Assembly: GCF_002154375.1 (NCBI RefSeq)
Contig: NZ_MUND01000109.1
Span: forward strand, 1 to 36,736
DNA length: 36,736 bases
From: Streptomyces glaucescens
GTDB lineage: Bacteria > Actinomycetota > Actinomycetes > Streptomycetales > Streptomycetaceae
Direction of reading: 5' to 3'
A model generated the notes under the pieces. It was not told the DNA's origin and searched no databases. It worked only from the letters and a program-made list of their open reading frames with translations. Of the stretch, positions 30,235 to 36,736 are shown piece by piece (the first letter of the stretch is position 1; every line of letters begins with the position of its first letter). The translations under genes were made by a program, and so were the position numbers.

Positions 30235-30773
30235 TCCGCGGGCAGTTCGGCGAACTCCGCCAGCGCGTGGGTCAGCCACTGGGTCCAGAAGGTCTCCAGG
30301 TCGATGCCCGCCCGCAGGACGAGGTGCCGCAGCCGGTCCTGGGCGCTGTCCCGGCCGGGCGGGAAGTCCCGTTGCTCGATCTCCCGGTACTCGGCCAGCT
30401 GCCGCCGGTGCAGCTCCAGATGGCGGCGCAGGTCCTCCTGAAGGCCCTCGGTGCCGACCACGGCCCCGGCGCGCAGCCGCAGCAGCAGGGTGTCGCGGAG
30501 CGGCTTGGGGTCCTGGGGCGCTGCGGTCCAGCGGGCGAGTTCGGCGCGGCCGGCGGGCAGCACCTCGTAGCTCTTCTTCTGCCCGCGGGCCGGCTGCTCA
30601 CTGGGCAGCGCCCGGATCAGGCCGTCGGCCTCCAGTTTTCCCAGCTCGCGATAGATCTGCTGATGGGTAGCCGACCAGAAGTAGCCGATCGACTTGTCGA
30701 ACCGGCGGGTCAGCTCCAGCCCCGAGGAGGGCTTTTCGAGCAGAGCGGTGAGAATCGCGTGCGGGAGTGACAT
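30222..30773 (-). CDS. PadR-family transcriptional regulator
   Basis: This 183-residue protein begins MSLPHAILTALLEKPSSGLELTRRFDKSIGYFW, the PadR start, with a winged helix to about residue 80 (TAPGRAEL-type linker here LPAGRAEL). A helical C-terminal effector/dimer domain follows, typical of PadR subfamily 2. The start at 30773 is chosen because TAGGAT (30786-30781) lies exactly 7 nt upstream, which predicts a leaderless mRNA; an ATG at 30782 overlaps that -10. Its position right after fadH makes it the best local candidate for the 26-bp palindrome at 32874-32899. Confidence 0.87.
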   Translation of the reverse strand: MSLPHAILTALLEKPSSGLELTRRFDKSIGYFWSATHQQIYRELGKLEADGLIRALPSEQPARGQKKSYEVLPAGRAELARWTAAPQDPKPLRDTLLLRLRAGAVVGTEGLQEDLRRHLELHRRQLAEYREIEQRDFPPGRDSAQDRLRHLVLRAGIDLETFWTQWLTHALAEFAELPADQSR

Positions 30774-30780
30774 GGGGGCC

Positions 30781-30786
30781 ATCCTA
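30781..30786 (-). promoter_or_regulatory. -10 element of the PadR gene, leaderless
   Basis: TAGGAT on the minus strand ends 7 nt before the ATG at 30773. A weak TGAGCC lies 18 nt upstream. The 33-nt gap between fadH and padR thus holds a separate promoter. Confidence 0.5.
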
Positions 30787-30806
30787 GGGACGGCCCCCGG
30801 TCCGGC

Positions 30807-33375
<2,569 letters not shown>

Positions 33376-33680
33376 GGTGACCGCTCCTCTCATGGCAGTG
33401 CCGGGGATGCGCGAGTGCCCCGCGCGGCCGCCCGCACTCCTCACCTCAGGAAAGCACCAGCCCCGGCGGAGCACCACCGGCGGCTCCCTTCGGGTACGAA
33501 CCCGCCTTGTGTGGGACATAACGCCTGTCGTACACCGCGCCCGGGTGATTCTTCCGGCCGGTCGGGCCATGTCGGGGGATGGTGGAGTAGGGCGGGGTGG
33601 CGTAAGAGAGATGGTTGAGCGCAGGACGACATGGGGAGTCGGCACGGGGCGGGCGTGCCGAGGCGAAGGCGGTGCGTGGG
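33376..33680. other. Intergenic region before the SpoIIE phosphatase gene
   Basis: About 305 nt. It has a short inverted repeat CGGGT-ACGA-ACCCG near 33490 and no recognised promoter. The phosphatase frame is open from a TTG at 33615, so its start is uncertain. No small gene is supported. Confidence 0.5.
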
Positions 33681-35789
33681 ATGAGTGCGACCGGGCCACC
33701 GGCGGCCGGCGGAGCCGGGCCGGACCGCGAGGCGGGACGGCCCGGCGGGCCGGACCGCGGCGCGGAACGCCCCAGCGGACTGCTGGACGTGCTGGGCGTC
33801 GCCTCGGTGGTCCTCGACGCCGAGGGCCGCATCGTGCTGTGGAGCCCGCAGGCCGAGGAACTGTTCGGCTATCCGGCCGACGAGGCGCTGGGCCAGTACG
33901 CGGCCCGGCTGATGGTGCACGAGCAGCACCTCGACCTGGTGATCGAACTGTTCGCGGACGTGATGGCCACGGGCCAGAGCTGGGCGGGAGCCTTCCCCGT
34001 GCGGCACAAGGACGGCAGCACCCGGCTGGTGGAGTTCCGCAACATGCGGCTGCTGGACGTCCGGGGCGACGTCTACGCCCTCGGTCTCGCCGCCGACCAG
34101 TCGACCGTGCGCCGGCTGGAGCGGGACGTGGCGCTGTCGTCCCGGATGGTGACGCAGTCGCCGATCGGACTGGCCGTGCTGGACACCGGGCTGCGCTATG
34201 TCTCCGTGAACCCGGCGCTGGAGCGGATCGACGGCCTCCGGGCCGAGGAGCACCTGGGCCGCACGGTGCACCAGGTGCTGCCGAAGATGGACCCCGACGC
34301 ACTGGAGTCGGCGGCACGCCGTGTGATGGATACCGGCCGGTCGGTCGTCGACCGGACCTCGGTCGGGCGCACCCCCGCCGACCCCGACGAGGACCACGTC
34401 TGGTCCGTCTCGCTGTACCGGCTGGAGGACGCGTTCAACACCGTGCTGGGCGTGGCACTGTCGGTGGTGGACGTCACCGAGCAGCACCGGGCGGGCGTGG
34501 AGGCGGAGACGGCCCGGCGCCGGCTCGCCCTGATCGCCGACGCCTCCACCCGGATCGGCACCACCCTGGACCTGGAACTGACCGCCCGCGAACTGGCCGA
34601 GGTCGCGGTACCGGAACTGGCCGACGTGGCGGCCGTGGATCTGCTCGCGGCGGTGGTGGAGGGGCGGCGCAGCAGTCTCGGCCCGGCCGAGGCCGCGGTC
34701 ATCCGGGCCCTCGCGGTACGCGCGGAGAATTCACCGGACGCGCTGACGGCCGCGGACCCGCCGGGGCAGGTGGCCCGCTACGGGCCCGACCGGCTCGTCA
34801 CCCAGTGCGTGCGCACGGGCCGGCCGGTGCTGGTGCCGCAGGTCAAGGACGGGGACCTGCCCCGGATCGCGCGCTCACCGGAGGCGGCCGTGCTGCTCGG
34901 CCGGGCGGGCGTCCACTCGTATCTTGCCGTGCCGCTGATCGCCCGGGGCGAGGTGCTGGGCGCCCTGGACCTGAAGCGGACCGGCAACCCCGTGCCGTTC
35001 GGCCAGGACGACCTGCTGCTGGCCCGGGAACTGGCGGCCCGGGCGGCGGTGCAGATCGACAACGCGCGCTGGTACCAGAACGCCCGCGACACCGCCCTCG
35101 CCCTCCAGCGCAGCCTGCTGCCCAGCCATCCGCCGGTCACCGGCGGCCTGGAGGTCGCCTCCCGCTACCAGCCCGCCGGGGCCACCACCGAGGTCGGCGG
35201 CGACTGGTTCGACGTGATCCCACTGGAGGACGGCAAGACAGCGCTGGTCGTCGGGGATGTGATGGGCAGCGGGATCAACGCCGCCGCGACCATGGGCCGG
35301 CTGCGCACCGCCACCAACACGCTGGCCGTGCTCGGCCTCGACCCGGCCCGGCTGCTGGAGCACCTGGACCGGATCACGGAAGGCCTGGACCACTCCATCG
35401 CCACCTGCCTGTACGCCGTCCACGATCCCCGGCGGCGGCAGTGCCGGATCGCCAACGCCGGGCACCTGCCGCCCGTCCGGGTGCGCGCCGGGCGCGGGCC
35501 GGAGCTGCTGGACCTGCCGACCGGGGCACCGCTGGGCGTGGGCGGGGTCGCCTTCGCGACCACGGAGTTCGGCCTGGATCCGGGTGACCAGCTGGTGCTC
35601 TACACGGACGGCCTGGTCGAGACCCGCCGGCACTCCCTCGACGAACGCCTCGGCACCCTGCTGAGCCTGCTCGACGGTCCGGCCCGCCCGCTGGACGAGA
35701 TCTGCGATCTGCTGCTGCGCACCCTGCACCACTCCGACAACCACGACGACGTGGCCGTCCTCATCGCCCGCGTCCGTGCCGACACCTGA
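33681..35789 (+). CDS. PAS-PAS-GAF-SpoIIE (PP2C) phosphatase
   Basis: This 702-residue protein reads from an ATG with GTGGG upstream; a GTG at 33672 and a TTG at 33615 are alternatives. Domains in order are PAS (about 35-145: ILWSPQAEELFGYPADEALG-like), PAS (155-270), GAF (285-455) and a PP2C-like SpoIIE phosphatase (470-700). The phosphatase has its metal-binding Asp residues in GGDWFDVI, VVGDVMGSGINAAATMGRLR, LYTDGLVETR and NHDDVAVL. No kinase or HATPase domain is present. Such proteins dephosphorylate anti-anti-sigma factors and control stress sigma factors; no partner gene lies nearby. Confidence 0.88.
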   Translation: MSATGPPAAGGAGPDREAGRPGGPDRGAERPSGLLDVLGVASVVLDAEGRIVLWSPQAEELFGYPADEALGQYAARLMVHEQHLDLVIELFADVMATGQSWAGAFPVRHKDGSTRLVEFRNMRLLDVRGDVYALGLAADQSTVRRLERDVALSSRMVTQSPIGLAVLDTGLRYVSVNPALERIDGLRAEEHLGRTVHQVLPKMDPDALESAARRVMDTGRSVVDRTSVGRTPADPDEDHVWSVSLYRLEDAFNTVLGVALSVVDVTEQHRAGVEAETARRRLALIADASTRIGTTLDLELTARELAEVAVPELADVAAVDLLAAVVEGRRSSLGPAEAAVIRALAVRAENSPDALTAADPPGQVARYGPDRLVTQCVRTGRPVLVPQVKDGDLPRIARSPEAAVLLGRAGVHSYLAVPLIARGEVLGALDLKRTGNPVPFGQDDLLLARELAARAAVQIDNARWYQNARDTALALQRSLLPSHPPVTGGLEVASRYQPAGATTEVGGDWFDVIPLEDGKTALVVGDVMGSGINAAATMGRLRTATNTLAVLGLDPARLLEHLDRITEGLDHSIATCLYAVHDPRRRQCRIANAGHLPPVRVRAGRGPELLDLPTGAPLGVGGVAFATTEFGLDPGDQLVLYTDGLVETRRHSLDERLGTLLSLLDGPARPLDEICDLLLRTLHHSDNHDDVAVLIARVRADT

Positions 35790-35892
35790 GAATCCGACAG
35801 CGATGGCCGGGCCGGGGGCCGCCGGCACTCACCGCCCGCGGCGCGCGCCGCCTTCCGCCGGATCCGCCTCGCCCCCGGCCACTCCCACTCGT

Positions 35893-35925
<33 letters not shown>

Positions 35926-35932
35926 TCCGCAC

Positions 35933-36736
35933 CTACCTGTTCCGTCCCTCGGAGGACACCGGGCGGCCCGTGAACGCGTCCAGCAGCAGCCGGTCGCCGA
36001 GCGGCCGGCCGAGCTTCACCGTGACGTCCTCGGCCTGGAGCCGGGCGGTGCAGGGTCCGTCGTCGGTCCCGACGACGGACGCGGACAGCACCACACTGCC
36101 CGCCGTCTCCAGCACATGGACGGCGGGCCCGTCGTCGCAGTCGCCGTGTCCGGCGACGACGGTGACGGACCGCCCGTCCCCGGCGACTCCGGCGAGCCCG
36201 AGCAGGGGGCCCAGCTCGTCGGCCGGGGTGTCCCGGGCCGGCCCGATCGGCGGCCTCGGCAGCTCGGACGGGCTGAGCGCGGCCACCCTGAGGGGGGTCT
36301 CGTAGCCCTCCAAGGTGAACAGCCAGGCCGGTACGGTCGCCGGTCCGCGGCTGGTGGCCAGTGTCATCTCGCCGAGCTTCGCCCCGGTCACGGTGAGCGG
36401 TGCGGGGCCGTCGGCGCGGTCCAGGGCCGCGTACGCCTCCCGGGCGCCCGTGAGCGGCAGGGTGAGCGAGCCGCCGCTCTCCCACTCCACCGCGCCCTCC
36501 CTGCGCCCCAGCTCGGGGAGTTCCCCGCGCAGGGCGAAGTTGCGGGCGCCGTACGCCTCCTTGTCGGCCTCGTCGTGGAAGGCGTCCGCGGGGAGGCGGA
36601 CCGTGTCCTCCAGCGGGTAGTGGCCCGCGCGCCAGACCTCGGCGGCTCGCGAGCCGTCCCAGGCCTCGGCGACCTGCCGGGCGCGGGCGGCGGCCCCCGC
36701 GGCCTGGCCACCCTCGCCCGCCCGGGGGCCGGCGGG
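35933..36736 (-). CDS. Unknown protein, partial (N-terminus beyond the right edge)
   Basis: The minus-strand frame stays open to the last base of the window, giving at least 267 C-terminal residues. A GTG at 36490 would give 185 but the frame clearly continues upstream with conserved-looking coding sequence (AWDGSRAAEVWRAGHYPLEDTVRLP). Two Cys residues (HGDCDDGPAVH and DDGPCTARL) could pair. The product is probably a secreted or lipoprotein of Streptomyces, but the N-terminus is not visible. I do not recognise the family. Confidence 0.65.
   Translation of the reverse strand, partial: PAGPRAGEGGQAAGAAARARQVAEAWDGSRAAEVWRAGHYPLEDTVRLPADAFHDEADKEAYGARNFALRGELPELGRREGAVEWESGGSLTLPLTGAREAYAALDRADGPAPLTVTGAKLGEMTLATSRGPATVPAWLFTLEGYETPLRVAALSPSELPRPPIGPARDTPADELGPLLGLAGVAGDGRSVTVVAGHGDCDDGPAVHVLETAGSVVLSASVVGTDDGPCTARLQAEDVTVKLGRPLGDRLLLDAFTGRPVSSEGRNR

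Overview
The window is chromosomal DNA of a high-GC actinobacterium, almost certainly a Streptomyces. The evidence is the very high GC, frequent GTG and TTG starts, 4-bp start/stop overlaps, several apparently leaderless genes, and family content (GH75 chitosanase, PAS-GAF-SpoIIE phosphatase, MMPL remnant next to a NarL-type two-component system, sites resembling the DasR operator). No rRNA, tRNA, CRISPR array, phage or intact insertion sequence was seen.

1-13.2 kb is a sulfur-scavenging island. On the minus strand, from 8.06 kb down to 1.7 kb, lies a leader peptide followed by a tightly packed operon: a luciferase-like (LLM) flavin monooxygenase, a GNAT acetyltransferase, a solute-binding lipoprotein, an ABC permease, an ABC ATPase, a second solute-binding lipoprotein and an SsuE-like FMN reductase. 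A decayed SsuD-like fragment follows. The gene set resembles the Bacillus subtilis ytmI operon (uptake, N-acetylation and flavin-dependent C-S cleavage of S-modified cysteines). Below it a second leader peptide precedes a CP-motif glutathione-S-transferase-like gene. On the plus strand are an SfnB/DszC-like acyl-CoA-dehydrogenase-fold flavoprotein, a cysteine-free Rrf2 regulator of CymR type, a third leader peptide, and ssuABC. The three leader peptides share an R-x-H-I-D-(L/F)-x-R core with nearby cysteine codons. A palindrome of the form TTTCCTA-N9-TAGGAAA occurs at three promoter regions of this island and nowhere else that I noticed. Together this looks like a local sulfur regulon with two layers of control: an operator, perhaps for the Rrf2 protein, and leader-peptide attenuation.

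13.3-19.1 kb holds two coupled small membrane proteins, a ring-cleavage pair (extradiol-type VOC dioxygenase and FAH-family hydrolase), an AhpD-like protein, an FG-GAP-like fragment, a Gfo/Idh/MocA oxidoreductase behind a DasR-like site, and a small VOC protein.

19.3-24.4 kb holds the C-terminal remnant of an MMPL transporter overlapping a histidine kinase/response regulator pair, then on the opposite strand a FAD monooxygenase coupled to an MFS exporter and a possible small membrane ORF. 24.86-26.9 kb is a complete PTS-dependent dihydroxyacetone kinase operon, dhaKLM, ended by a strong hairpin.

27.1-36.7 kb holds an SDR remnant antisense to the tail of a GH75 chitosanase, a fibronectin-III lipoprotein with a DasR-like palindrome just upstream, a small membrane-anchored surface protein, a PadR regulator, a FadH-type 2,4-dienoyl-CoA reductase with a perfect 26-bp palindrome upstream, a small unknown protein, a PAS-PAS-GAF-SpoIIE phosphatase, a hexanucleotide repeat, and an unknown gene that runs off the right edge. 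Function calls rest on reading motifs by eye; no search was run.
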